NCBI GenBank assembly: GCA_934718065.1
Contig: CAKUZR010000011.1
Location: forward strand, 1 to 64,000
Source: an uncultured Treponema sp.
GTDB lineage: Bacteria > Spirochaetota > Spirochaetia > Treponematales > Treponemataceae
DNA: 64,000 nt
Direction of reading: 5' to 3'
The position numbers and the translations under genes were made by a program. The notes beneath the pieces are model-generated. The model ran no database searches. It was not told where the DNA came from and saw nothing but the letters and a program-made list of their open reading frames with translations. The first letter of the stretch is position 1. Each line of letters begins with the position of its first letter. Below are positions 17,012 through 24,463 of this stretch, piece after piece.

Positions 17012-17374
17012 ATGAAATTTCGGAACGGTTTTTTCTGCATTCCAATAATTCTCTCTTGTGTTTTCAGCAGCATTGCCGTTCCTGTATTTAACCATATTTC
17101 TGAAGCCGCGTTGGTTCAGCGCGCGGAAAATGTCCGGACTTTAAGCAGCGCGTCTGTCCGCACGGAAGATATTTTCGCGGCTCTGGAAGTTCATCCGCTG
17201 AAAATGGTTGCCAGCGCTGAAAAACGCGCTTTTGCCGCGCCGCTGCTATTTTTTTCCGCGGACATTGCGAAAATCATCTGCCTGTTCTGCGCCTTTAAAT
17301 TTGTTCAGAAAAAGTTTGTCCTTTCTAAAAATAAATATCTGAAATCTGTTATTTTTTTGCAGACGCTCCAGTAG
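17012..17374 (+). CDS. Small two-helix membrane protein (unknown)
   Basis: A 120-residue protein that I do not recognise. It has an N-terminal hydrophobic helix that could be a signal anchor (residues 5-25) and a second hydrophobic segment at about residues 70-95 (FFSADIAKIICLFCAF), followed by a basic tail. It starts 18 bases after the exporter, with AAGG just upstream, and so belongs to the same transcript. It may be an accessory subunit of the exporter; this is inferred from position only. Confidence 0.6.
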   Translation: MKFRNGFFCIPIILSCVFSSIAVPVFNHISEAALVQRAENVRTLSSASVRTEDIFAALEVHPLKMVASAEKRAFAAPLLFFSADIAKIICLFCAFKFVQKKFVLSKNKYLKSVIFLQTLQ

Positions 17375-17434
17375 TTTCGTCCTTCGTTTTTATTCATTCT
17401 AAAATTTAAATTTCTCAAAAAAAACGCACTGGAG
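17366..17434 (+). promoter_or_regulatory. Pairing that could hide the microprotein ribosome-binding site
   Basis: CTCCAGT (17366-17372), which overlaps the end of the previous gene, is exactly complementary to ACTGGAG (17428-17434), which includes most of the GGAGG used by the 23-residue gene. Translation through the upstream stop would open it, so coupling is possible. Seven pairs across 55 bases is weak evidence on its own. Confidence 0.3.
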
Positions 17435-17442
17435 GATGTGCT

Positions 17443-17514
17443 ATGTTTCCTATTATTATCGGGCTCCTTGTTTTTACAGGAGTCGTTGCGGTTTGCGCAT
17501 ATTTTTTCAACTGA
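17443..17514 (+). CDS. 23-residue single-helix membrane microprotein
   Basis: ATG 17443 is preceded by GGAGG at 17431-17435, seven bases away, an excellent ribosome-binding site. The peptide starts MFPIIIGLLVF and is one hydrophobic helix ending Tyr-Phe-Phe-Asn. The ribosome-binding site can pair with CTCCAGT at 17366-17372 (see the regulatory entry). The function is unknown. Because it lies inside the polyene cluster with a good translation start, I think it is real. Confidence 0.5.
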   Translation: MFPIIIGLLVFTGVVAVCAYFFN

Positions 17515-17533
17515 TTTTTAACCGAGGTTTTTT

Positions 17534-17653
17534 ATGTTTTATATAATTTTGCTTCTTGCCATTGTTGCCGGCACAATATTTTTTGCTTTTGTCGGCTGCA
17601 TGATAGACAATATGTTCGAGCTTGTCATTCAAAAAATGGATGCGAAAAACTAA
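17534..17653 (+). CDS. 39-residue membrane microprotein
   Basis: ATG 17534 has GAGG at 17524-17527, six bases upstream. Residues 2-22 form a hydrophobic helix and the tail (IDNMFELVIQKMDAKN) is amphipathic and charged. It follows the 23-residue gene by 19 bases, so the two look like a pair of small membrane proteins, perhaps stabilising the exporter or synthesis complex. I know of no family. Confidence 0.5.
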   Translation: MFYIILLLAIVAGTIFFAFVGCMIDNMFELVIQKMDAKN

Positions 17654-17719
17654 CGGCAGATTCCGGGATGCGCTTAAAGTTCTGCGAGGGAGTTCTTTGG
17701 CGTTTCCTGGATTTGTGGT

Positions 17720-17748
17720 TTGACTAAATATCCTATAAAATTTACAAT
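17720..17748 (+). promoter_or_regulatory. Internal promoter of the polyene cluster
   Basis: TTGACT (17720-17725) and TACAAT (17743-17748) are exactly 17 bases apart. Transcription would start near 17755, only about seven bases before the ATG at 17762. The cluster is thus probably read as two units, with the lipoprotein and ketosynthase genes in the second. Confidence 0.7.
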
Positions 17749-17761
17749 ACCTTTACAAAAT

Positions 17762-18349
17762 ATGAAAAATTGTCATTTTGTGAAGGTATTTTTTTTGCTG
17801 GCTTTGGCGTGGATTTTGTTTTCAGGCTGTACGAGCACAAAAATAATCGGTGACTCAAACATTGAGCCGATTTACATAACGAATATAAAAAAGTTGTATC
17901 TGCTTCCTCCTTTTGATATTGAAAAAAATATCGACAGTGAGCAGGTTCTTACCGCGACTTTCGGCGATAATTCAATGGCGTTTCTGGCTTATTTGAAGGC
18001 TGACGAAAACGAGATTTTCCTTTCAATGTTCAATGATTTTGGAACAGGAATGGGAACTCTTTTTTATGACGGCGTGAATATTTCTTTTGATTCGCCGGTT
18101 TTTCCAAAAAATTTGAAGTCGGAATATATTGTGGCGGACTTGCAGTTTGCGTATTACAAAGTTCATTCAATTCAGAAGCTGCTTAAGTCAATCAAGATGA
18201 AGATGGTTGTTGAAAAAACAGAAAATTCTGAAAAGCGCAAAATTTACAACGGGCCGTTTTTAATTGAGGAAATAAATAAGTCCGATGAAAAAATTGTGAT
18301 TAAAAACAAGCTCCGCGGCTACGAATACGTTCTTCAGGAGGTTGAATAG
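17762..18349 (+). CDS. Outer-membrane-type lipoprotein of the polyene cluster (DUF3261-like)
   Basis: A 195-residue lipoprotein. Its signal peptide ends in the lipobox Leu-Phe-Ser-Gly-Cys, with the lipidated cysteine at residue 23. The mature part resembles the DUF3261 lipoproteins found beside ketosynthases in aryl-polyene clusters, which probably help insert the product in the outer membrane. The start at ATG 17762 gives a proper signal peptide and follows a strong promoter. No ribosome-binding sequence precedes it, so the message may be nearly leaderless. The next gene starts directly after the stop. Confidence 0.75.
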   Translation: MKNCHFVKVFFLLALAWILFSGCTSTKIIGDSNIEPIYITNIKKLYLLPPFDIEKNIDSEQVLTATFGDNSMAFLAYLKADENEIFLSMFNDFGTGMGTLFYDGVNISFDSPVFPKNLKSEYIVADLQFAYYKVHSIQKLLKSIKMKMVVEKTENSEKRKIYNGPFLIEEINKSDEKIVIKNKLRGYEYVLQEVE

Positions 18350-19549
18350 TTGACTCCTGTTTATTTTTCTAGGCCGGCAGTTTTTTGCGCTGCGGGAACG
18401 AACATCGACGAGCTTTGGGAAAATGTCTCTTCCGGAAACCAGAACGGAATCCGCCGCGTAAAAGCATTGAACGGCAAGGAATTTTTTGCGGCAAGAATTG
18501 CGGATGATTTGCTGGAAAAATCCACCGGGCGTTATGATATGCGCATAATCCGCATTGAAGAAAAGGCTTTGCGCCAGATTGAAAAGGAAATTGAATTTGT
18601 GAAAAATAAATACGGCGCAAAACGGATTGGTGTTTGCGTTGGCTCTTGCGACAACGGAACGGAATTTTCGCTTGCCGGACACAGGGAATTTTTTGCGCGC
18701 GGTGAATTTTCTGACAGTTATGCGCTGGAAATGCAGGGCGCGGATTACGTTTCTTCTTTTGTCAGTGAAAAATACGGATTGCGCGGTGTTTCGCTTGCTT
18801 TTGAAACGGCGTGTTCTTCCAGCGCGGGCGCGATAATCAAGGCGTCAGAACTTATTCGTTCCGGCATTTGCGATGCGGTTGTGGCTGGTGGAATTGATAT
18901 TGCAAGCGACACGGTTCTTATGGGTTTTGATTCGCTGGAGGCGGTTTCCCCGGAAATTACAAATCCGTTCAGCAGGAACCGTCGCGGAATAACTTTGGGC
19001 GAAGCCGGCGCGTTTTTTGTTCTTTCAAAAGAAATTTTTCCGGGAACTTTGCCGGTTCAGCTTTTGGGCTACGGCGAGTCGGCGGACGCGTACCACATGA
19101 CAAGCCCTGACCCTTCCGGCGACGGCGCAAGGCGTTCAATGGAAAATGCGCTGAAATCTGCTGGAATAAATCCGGAGGCAGTTGATTATATAAATCTTCA
19201 TGGAACTGGAACAAAATACAACGACAGCATGGAAGCCAAAGCGGTTCAGGCGGTTTTTGGAAACAGCGGAGTTCCTGCCAGCACAACAAAACCTGTTACA
19301 GGACACACTTTAGGGGCGGCCGGCGCACTGGAAGCGGCTGTCTGCTATGCATGCATTGAAAAAAATTGCGGCGGAAAAGAAATAAAACTTCCGGTTCAAG
19401 TTTGGGACAAGCAGCAGGATTCTGAAATTCCTGCGTTGAATATTATTGACAGTGAAAACAATAAAAATTCAGGAAAGGTGAAAATCTGCCTGAGCAATTC
19501 TTTTGCTTTTGGCGGAGCGAATTCTAGCTTGATAATTGGAATCAACTGA
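18350..19549 (+). CDS. Beta-ketoacyl-ACP synthase (ApeO-like)
   Basis: A 399-residue condensing enzyme with a complete Cys-His-His set: ETACSSSAG (about residues 158-166), NLHGTGTKYND (about 282-292) and KPVTGHTLGAAGA (about 314-326). It would extend the chain by two carbons from malonyl-ACP. The start is TTG 18350, with AGGAGG at 18336-18341, eight bases upstream. It begins immediately after the lipoprotein stop. It probably works with the chain-length-factor-like protein from 7271, an inference from how APE systems are organised. Confidence 0.9.
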   Translation: MTPVYFSRPAVFCAAGTNIDELWENVSSGNQNGIRRVKALNGKEFFAARIADDLLEKSTGRYDMRIIRIEEKALRQIEKEIEFVKNKYGAKRIGVCVGSCDNGTEFSLAGHREFFARGEFSDSYALEMQGADYVSSFVSEKYGLRGVSLAFETACSSSAGAIIKASELIRSGICDAVVAGGIDIASDTVLMGFDSLEAVSPEITNPFSRNRRGITLGEAGAFFVLSKEIFPGTLPVQLLGYGESADAYHMTSPDPSGDGARRSMENALKSAGINPEAVDYINLHGTGTKYNDSMEAKAVQAVFGNSGVPASTTKPVTGHTLGAAGALEAAVCYACIEKNCGGKEIKLPVQVWDKQQDSEIPALNIIDSENNKNSGKVKICLSNSFAFGGANSSLIIGIN

Positions 19550-19563
19550 AAAAGGAGCGTATA

Positions 19564-20073
19564 ATGGCAGTTGTTGAACCTAAAAATGTAGCTCAGTTTA
19601 TTGATCACGATGAACTTATAAATTATCTTCCGCACAAAGGAAAAATGTTTTTGCTGAGCAGAGTTACTCAGCACGATGTTGAAAAACATACAATAACCAG
19701 CGAGTATGACATTACAAAAGATTGTATTTTTTATGAGGAAGAATTTGACGGAGTTCCGACCTGGGCAGGATTCGAGCTTATGGCTCAGGGAATTTCTGCG
19801 CTTACAGGAATTACTAACAAAATCAAAGGTCGCACGCCGCTTCCGGGAATGATTTTGAGCGTAGTTGACTTTAAGGCTTCTGTTGGATTTTTGAAGAACG
19901 GCTCAACTGTTCAGATGAAAATCGCCGAGGATTACCGCGATGAGGAAACGCACACTTACCGCTATTTGTGCAGCCTTTTTGCCGCTCCGGAAGATTCAGA
20001 GCCGGCCGCTACGGCGAAAATAACTGTTATGGAAACAGAAGATATGCTTGCAATGTTCAATGGTTCGCGCTAG
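19564..20073 (+). CDS. 3-hydroxyacyl-ACP dehydratase (ApeP-like)
   Basis: A 169-residue hotdog-fold dehydratase. The segment NYLPHKGKMFLLSRV (about residues 20-34) has the catalytic histidine of the ApeP/FabZ-type enzymes, and WAGFELMAQGISALTG (about 60-75) is the following helix. It would work alternately with the ketosynthase and ketoreductase to build conjugated double bonds. ATG 19564 has AAGGAG upstream. After it comes a 130-base gap with a possible structured RNA. Confidence 0.85.
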   Translation: MAVVEPKNVAQFIDHDELINYLPHKGKMFLLSRVTQHDVEKHTITSEYDITKDCIFYEEEFDGVPTWAGFELMAQGISALTGITNKIKGRTPLPGMILSVVDFKASVGFLKNGSTVQMKIAEDYRDEETHTYRYLCSLFAAPEDSEPAATAKITVMETEDMLAMFNGSR

Positions 20074-20109
20074 GCGAAATTTATACAAGGAGGCATGATA
20101 AAAAAGTAA

Positions 20110-20169
20110 ACGAACAAGCGGTATTGTGATACGCTGAAGAGATTCAGCGGAACCCAGGCGATAGTTCGT
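20110..20169 (+). ncRNA. Possible structured RNA leader before the ketoreductase gene
   Basis: ACGAAC (20110-20115) pairs with GTTCGT (20164-20169) as an outer stem. Inside, GCGGTAT/ATACGC (20118-20124 with 20129-20134, one bulge, TGTG loop) competes with CGCTGAA-GAGA-TTCAGCG (20132-20149), a perfect seven-pair hairpin with a GNRA tetraloop, because both use bases 20132-20134. Two exclusive folds are the design of a switch. The class is not one I recognise, and the function is inferred. Confidence 0.4.
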
Positions 20170-20203
20170 CATATTTCATAAGGACATAGATTGGGAGTAG
20201 ATT

Positions 20204-20971
20204 ATGCAGAATGAAAATTCAAATAAGAAAGTTTTGGTGACCGGAGCTTCCGGTGGAATTGGCCGTGCTTGCGCAGTTGAAGCCGCAAAAGCCGGATATT
20301 ATGTTATTTGCCACTACAATGGAAGCAAGGCGCGCGCTGAGGAAACTCTTGCGGAAATAAAAGCTGCCGGCGGAAACGGCGAGCTGATTCAGTTTAATGT
20401 TTCTGACCGCGAGGACTGCAAGGCGAAGCTTGGCGAGCTTGTTTCAAAACTTGCGGAAAACGGTGAAATTTTGTGGGGAATTATCAACAATGCTGGAATT
20501 ACCCGCGACAATACTTTTGTTGGTCTTGAAGACAGCGACTGGGATTCTGTTATTCATACAAACTTGGACAGTTTTTACAATGTTCTGAAGCCGCTTGTGA
20601 TGACAATGGCGAGCCGCAGAAACAAGCGCGGCGGACGAATTATCACAATGGCGTCTGTAAGCGGAATTATCGGAAACCGCGGCCAGACAAACTATTCAGC
20701 TTCAAAGGCGGGGATAATCGGCGCGACAAAGGCTTTGGCTGTTGAGCTTGCCGGAAGAAATATTACTTGCAACGTTATTGCTCCGGGCGCGATTGAAACA
20801 GAAATGACTGCGAACATTATTCCAGAGGCAAAGGAAATAATGCTCAGCACAATTCCAATGAAGCGCATGGGCAAACCTGAGGAAATTGCGGCTGCCGCAG
20901 TGTTCCTTTTGAGCGAAGGCGCGTCTTACATTACCCGCCAGGTGATTACAGTAGACGGCGGAATGTGCTAG
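20204..20971 (+). CDS. 3-oxoacyl-ACP reductase, FabG type (ApeQ-like)
   Basis: A 255-residue short-chain dehydrogenase. VTGASGGIGRA (about residues 12-22) is the NADPH loop, NNAG follows near residue 97, and the catalytic Ser-Tyr-Lys set is in MASVSGIIG and YSASKAG (about residues 150-172). It would reduce the 3-ketoacyl-ACP made by the cluster ketosynthase. GGGAG lies before ATG 20204, and a structured-looking leader lies upstream. Its place between the dehydratase and the second ketosynthase is the usual gene order of aryl-polyene clusters, so it is unlikely to be the housekeeping FabG. Confidence 0.9.
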   Translation: MQNENSNKKVLVTGASGGIGRACAVEAAKAGYYVICHYNGSKARAEETLAEIKAAGGNGELIQFNVSDREDCKAKLGELVSKLAENGEILWGIINNAGITRDNTFVGLEDSDWDSVIHTNLDSFYNVLKPLVMTMASRRNKRGGRIITMASVSGIIGNRGQTNYSASKAGIIGATKALAVELAGRNITCNVIAPGAIETEMTANIIPEAKEIMLSTIPMKRMGKPEEIAAAAVFLLSEGASYITRQVITVDGGMC

Positions 20972-20982
20972 AATATTTTTAA

Positions 20983-21065
20983 GCGGGCGTTGTGGGGCGG
21001 CGTTTGAGCCCCGCAGAAGGGGAAGGAGGCAACGAAGTGCCGACGAGGGGAAGGCTTTCCCCTTT
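20983..21065. repeat. GC-rich structured repeat, family A copy 2
   Basis: Contains GGAGGCAACGAAGTGCCGAC and GAGGGGAAGGC as in copy 1, plus a GGGGC/GCCCC hairpin near its left side. It lies between the ketoreductase and the last ketosynthase gene of the cluster and would be transcribed with them. Confidence 0.7.
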
Positions 21066-21120
21066 GAAAAAATCTTTCCCTGGCTTTTTGAAAATAGATT
21101 TTTATTGAAAAAGGAAAATT

Positions 21121-22386
21121 ATGAATTTTACAAAACCAAATGGAAAACGACGTGTTGTTATTACTGGCGCAGGAATGATGAGCGGACTCGGGCAGTCTTG
21201 GGAAGAGGCTTTTGCTCAGCTGAAATCGTATAAAAACTGCATAAAAAATATGGAAGAGTGGCATGATATTCAGGGAATGAATACTCATCTGGCTTGTCCG
21301 GCAAAAGGTGAAATTCCGAAATATCCAAGAAAACTTGTTCGCGGAATGGGACGGGTTGCTTTGCTTTCTTATCATACTTCGCAGATGGCTTTGCAGATGG
21401 CAGGGCTTTTGAACGAAGACGGAACAATTGTGGATGAATGTAAAAACGGCCGGACTGGAGTTGCTTACGGTTCTTCAATGGGTTCTTTTGATTCGATTCA
21501 GGAACTTACAAGCGTTATGGAAGACCGATGCACGGCGAAGGTAAATTCTTCAACATATATAAAATGTATGCCGCATACTTGCGCTGCGAATATTGAGGTG
21601 ACTTACCAGCTGAAGGGAAGAATGATTGTTACGAGCGAGGCTTGCACTTCGGGAAGCCAGTCGATTGGATACGCTTATGAAACAATTGAAAACGGACTTC
21701 AGGATATGATGATTGCCGGCGGCGCGGAAGAGCTTTGCCCTCCGGATGCGGCGATTTTTGACCAGCTTGGCTCAACTTCGATTAGAAACGAGCATCCGGA
21801 AACGGCTCCGAGTCCTTTTGACAAAGACCGCGACGGACTTGTTATTGGTGAAGGCGCAGGAACTTTGATTCTTGAGGATTTGGAACACGCTGTGAACCGC
21901 GGCGCGAAAATCTATGCGGAAATTGTTGGTTTTGGAACAAACACGGACGGAACTCATATTACAAGCCCGAACAGCGAAACAATGGGAATTTGTATGCAGC
22001 TTGCGCTTGACTCGGCGAATTTGAAGGCTGATGATATTGCTTACGTAAACGCGCATGGAACTTCTACTCATCATGGCGATATTGCGGAAACTACTGCGAC
22101 AGCGCGCGTTTTTGGCAGAAAAGTTCCGATTTCTTCGACAAAATCGTATATCGGGCACACTTTGGGCGCTTGCGGTGCGGTTGAGGCTTGGCTTACAATC
22201 AATATGATGAATGAAGGCTGGTTCCATCCAACTTTGAATTTGAAGAATGTTGATCCTGAATGCGGCGACTTGGACTATATCAAGGATGAAGGCCGAAAAA
22301 TTGACGCGGAATATGTTATGAGCAACAATTTTGCGTTTGCAGGAATAAACACATCTTTGATTTTTAAGAAGTGGCACAATCAGTAA
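21121..22386 (+). CDS. Beta-ketoacyl-ACP synthase (ApeR-like)
   Basis: A 421-residue condensing enzyme with all three catalytic residues: SEACTSGSQS (about residues 176-185), NAHGTSTHHGD (about 313-323) and KSYIGHTLGACGA (about 341-353). It differs markedly from the ketosynthase at 18350, as expected for the separate ketosynthase that closes aryl-polyene clusters and may act at an early step. AAGGA lies before ATG 21121. It is the last gene of the cluster and is followed by two terminators. Confidence 0.9.
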   Translation: MNFTKPNGKRRVVITGAGMMSGLGQSWEEAFAQLKSYKNCIKNMEEWHDIQGMNTHLACPAKGEIPKYPRKLVRGMGRVALLSYHTSQMALQMAGLLNEDGTIVDECKNGRTGVAYGSSMGSFDSIQELTSVMEDRCTAKVNSSTYIKCMPHTCAANIEVTYQLKGRMIVTSEACTSGSQSIGYAYETIENGLQDMMIAGGAEELCPPDAAIFDQLGSTSIRNEHPETAPSPFDKDRDGLVIGEGAGTLILEDLEHAVNRGAKIYAEIVGFGTNTDGTHITSPNSETMGICMQLALDSANLKADDIAYVNAHGTSTHHGDIAETTATARVFGRKVPISSTKSYIGHTLGACGAVEAWLTINMMNEGWFHPTLNLKNVDPECGDLDYIKDEGRKIDAEYVMSNNFAFAGINTSLIFKKWHNQ

Positions 22387-22400
22387 AATAGTTGGCGTGG

Positions 22401-22476
22401 CAGCCTGGCTTTTGAGGCTGGGCGGCGTTTTTTCTGAATAATTTTTGCGGCAGTCGTTTTGGCTGCCGTTTTTTTT
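22401..22476 (+). terminator. Double terminator of the polyene cluster
   Basis: CAGCCT (22401-22406) pairs with AGGCTG (22415-22420), with a T run shortly after. A second, stronger hairpin CGGCAG (22448-22453) / CTGCCG (22463-22468) is followed directly by eight T. A run of nine G (22479-22487) comes just after. Confidence 0.75.
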
Positions 22477-22500
22477 CAGGGGGGGGGCGTAGCGTTCTAG

Positions 22501-23658
22501 TTATTTTTCCAGGAGATTTTTTAGCGTTGGAGAAATTTTCAGCGCGGCGATTAATTTTTCGGCGGCGGAAATTTCGTTTTTTCCGCTTTTCGGTTTTTTT
22601 ACGGCGCGAATCAGAATATTTTTCGGCGTGTGTTCCATGTCAATGAATTCCAGAAGCTGGACGGAATATCCAGCGCTTTCAAGAAATTCTCCGCGCAGAG
22701 CGTCTGTTGCAAGCGTGGCGAACCGTTCTTTTATGATTCCGTATTTCAGGAGCGGCTTGAATTCTTCAGGAACGGAATTTTTGTTCATCTGGGAATTCAG
22801 TTCGTGCTGGCAGCATGGAACGCTTAAGATTGCCTTGCAGCCGTTTTTCACTGCGTAGTTCAGCGCAAAATCCGTGGCGGTGTCGCAGGCGTGAAGGGTG
22901 ATTACGATGTCAGGCGCGTTTTTATAGTTGTAGTCGGCAATGTTTCCTGTGTCGAATTTCAGCCCTTTCAGGTTCAGCTGAGCGGCGATTTTGTTGCAGT
23001 AGTCAATTACGTCTTTTTTCAGGTCAAGCCCGATTATTTCAGCTTCAAGATGTTTGATTTCTGTTAGAAAATAATGCACGGCGAACGTAAGATATGATTT
23101 TCCGCAGCCGAAATCTGCAATTCTTATGGTTTTGTTTTCGGTCTGCTTTTGAATTTCTGGAAGAATGTCGTTTATAAATTCAAGAAAACGGTTGATTTGG
23201 CGGAATTTGTCATATTTTGAGTTGATAACCTTTCCGTCGCTTGTCATAAGGCCGAGCAAAACCATGAACGGAACGGGATCTCCTTCCGGAATCAGATAAT
23301 TTTTCTGCCTTTCGCAGTTTTTCCACAGAATATTTTTTTTGGCAGGCTGAATTTCCTGGTTTATTTTTCTTGAAAGTTTTGTGACGCTGCCTTTTTTGTT
23401 TCCAAGATACGAAATTTCTTCTGATTCGGTGCGGACAATGCAGTTTTTAAATGTTTTTCCGGCGTGCTTTTCAATGAATTCAGCCAGTTCTTCTTCGGTT
23501 TTTTGTTCGTGAAAAGCCTGCGTTTTTGTGAATTTTTCTACGTAATACAACGTTTTATTTGAATTGTTTGCGGCTTGCGCTTTTATCCGCTGGTAAGGAC
23601 GGCCGAGAATTTCTTCGATGTTTTTTGAAGGCTTGCTGAAAGTGCACGAAATAATCAT
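22501..23658 (-). CDS. Class I SAM-dependent methyltransferase (METTL25/GSTCD-like)
   Basis: A 385-residue protein. The C-terminal half is a Rossmann methyltransferase with ADFGCGKSYLTFAVHYFL (motif I, about residues 189-206), IIGLDLKKD (acidic strand) and a cysteine pair in SVPCCQHEL (about residues 282-290). This pattern resembles the Methyltransf_32 type of GSTCD/METTL25 proteins, probably acting on RNA. The N-terminal 130 residues are not recognised. It runs from ATG 23658 with no visible ribosome-binding sequence and stands back to back with parA, 49 bases apart. The substrate is unknown. Confidence 0.7.
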   Translation of the reverse strand: MIISCTFSKPSKNIEEILGRPYQRIKAQAANNSNKTLYYVEKFTKTQAFHEQKTEEELAEFIEKHAGKTFKNCIVRTESEEISYLGNKKGSVTKLSRKINQEIQPAKKNILWKNCERQKNYLIPEGDPVPFMVLLGLMTSDGKVINSKYDKFRQINRFLEFINDILPEIQKQTENKTIRIADFGCGKSYLTFAVHYFLTEIKHLEAEIIGLDLKKDVIDYCNKIAAQLNLKGLKFDTGNIADYNYKNAPDIVITLHACDTATDFALNYAVKNGCKAILSVPCCQHELNSQMNKNSVPEEFKPLLKYGIIKERFATLATDALRGEFLESAGYSVQLLEFIDMEHTPKNILIRAVKKPKSGKNEISAAEKLIAALKISPTLKNLLEK

Positions 23659-23707
23659 AACAGTTTAAATGTATACCAAATGCAAAAAAAATGATATATT
23701 TAAAGTT

Positions 23708-24463
23708 ATGGGAAAGACTATTGTTTTTGTAAACCAGAAAGGCGGAGTTGGAAAGACAACTTCCTGCATAAATATCGGAGCGTATATTGCGCTTTCTGGA
23801 AAAAAAGTTCTTCTTGTTGATTTTGATTCGCAGGGAAATATGTCCAGCGGAGTCGGCGTTTCAAAGGACAAGCCTACAATTTACGAGCTGCTTGCCGGCC
23901 AGGTAACTTCTGAGCAGGCAATAAAACATACGCCTGTTGAAAATCTTGATGCAATCAGCGCCTCCATTGATTTGTCTGGAGCCGCAATCGAGCTTGTTGA
24001 GCAGGAAAACCGCGAATTCTTCCTGAAAAAAGTCCTGGATCCTTTAAAGGAAGTTTATGATTATATTTTGATTGACTGTCCGCCTTCTCTTGGAATTCTT
24101 ACTTTGAACGGACTTGCGGCCGCTGACCAGGTTCTTGTTCCAATGCAGTGTGAATATTTTGCCCTTGAAGGAATAACGCTTCTTCTGAAGTCTGTTAATA
24201 AAGTCCAGCAGGGAATAAATCCTAAGCTTACAATCGGCGGAATCTTTTTTACAATGTACGATTCGCGCACAAGGCTTGCTCAGGATGTTGTGATGCAGGT
24301 AAAAACTTATTTCAAGGATGTTGTTTTCAGCACAATAATTCCGCGCAATGTAAGGCTTTCTGAAGCTCCTTCGCGCGGGCTTCCGATTTGCAACTATGAT
24401 CCTGAATGCGCTGGGGCGAAAAGCTACAGAAAACTCGCAGAGGAGATAATGCATCGTGGCTAA
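23708..24463 (+). CDS. parA: Chromosome-partitioning ATPase ParA (Soj)
   Basis: A 251-residue Walker-type ATPase. It starts with the deviant Walker A KGGVGKTTSCINIG (about residues 10-23), then VLLVDFDSQGN (Walker A', about 37-47) and YILIDCPPSLG (Walker B). It binds DNA without sequence preference and is stimulated by ParB to move origins apart. The ATG at 23708 fits the family N terminus; the open frame upstream is not needed. It overlaps parB by eight bases. I found no classical parS site here. Confidence 0.95.
   Translation: MGKTIVFVNQKGGVGKTTSCINIGAYIALSGKKVLLVDFDSQGNMSSGVGVSKDKPTIYELLAGQVTSEQAIKHTPVENLDAISASIDLSGAAIELVEQENREFFLKKVLDPLKEVYDYILIDCPPSLGILTLNGLAAADQVLVPMQCEYFALEGITLLLKSVNKVQQGINPKLTIGGIFFTMYDSRTRLAQDVVMQVKTYFKDVVFSTIIPRNVRLSEAPSRGLPICNYDPECAGAKSYRKLAEEIMHRG

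Noticed and set aside
20095..20109. Mini-frame ATG ATA AAA AAG TAA after AAGGAGG
   Set aside because: The ribosome-binding sequence is one base from the ATG, too close to work, and four codons carry no information. It could be a leader but I cannot support it.
20130..20155. CTGAAGAG...GGAAC resembles a hammerhead ribozyme core
   Set aside because: The GAAA box is incomplete and the CTGANGA part is fully consumed by a perfect hairpin, so the catalytic core cannot form as required.
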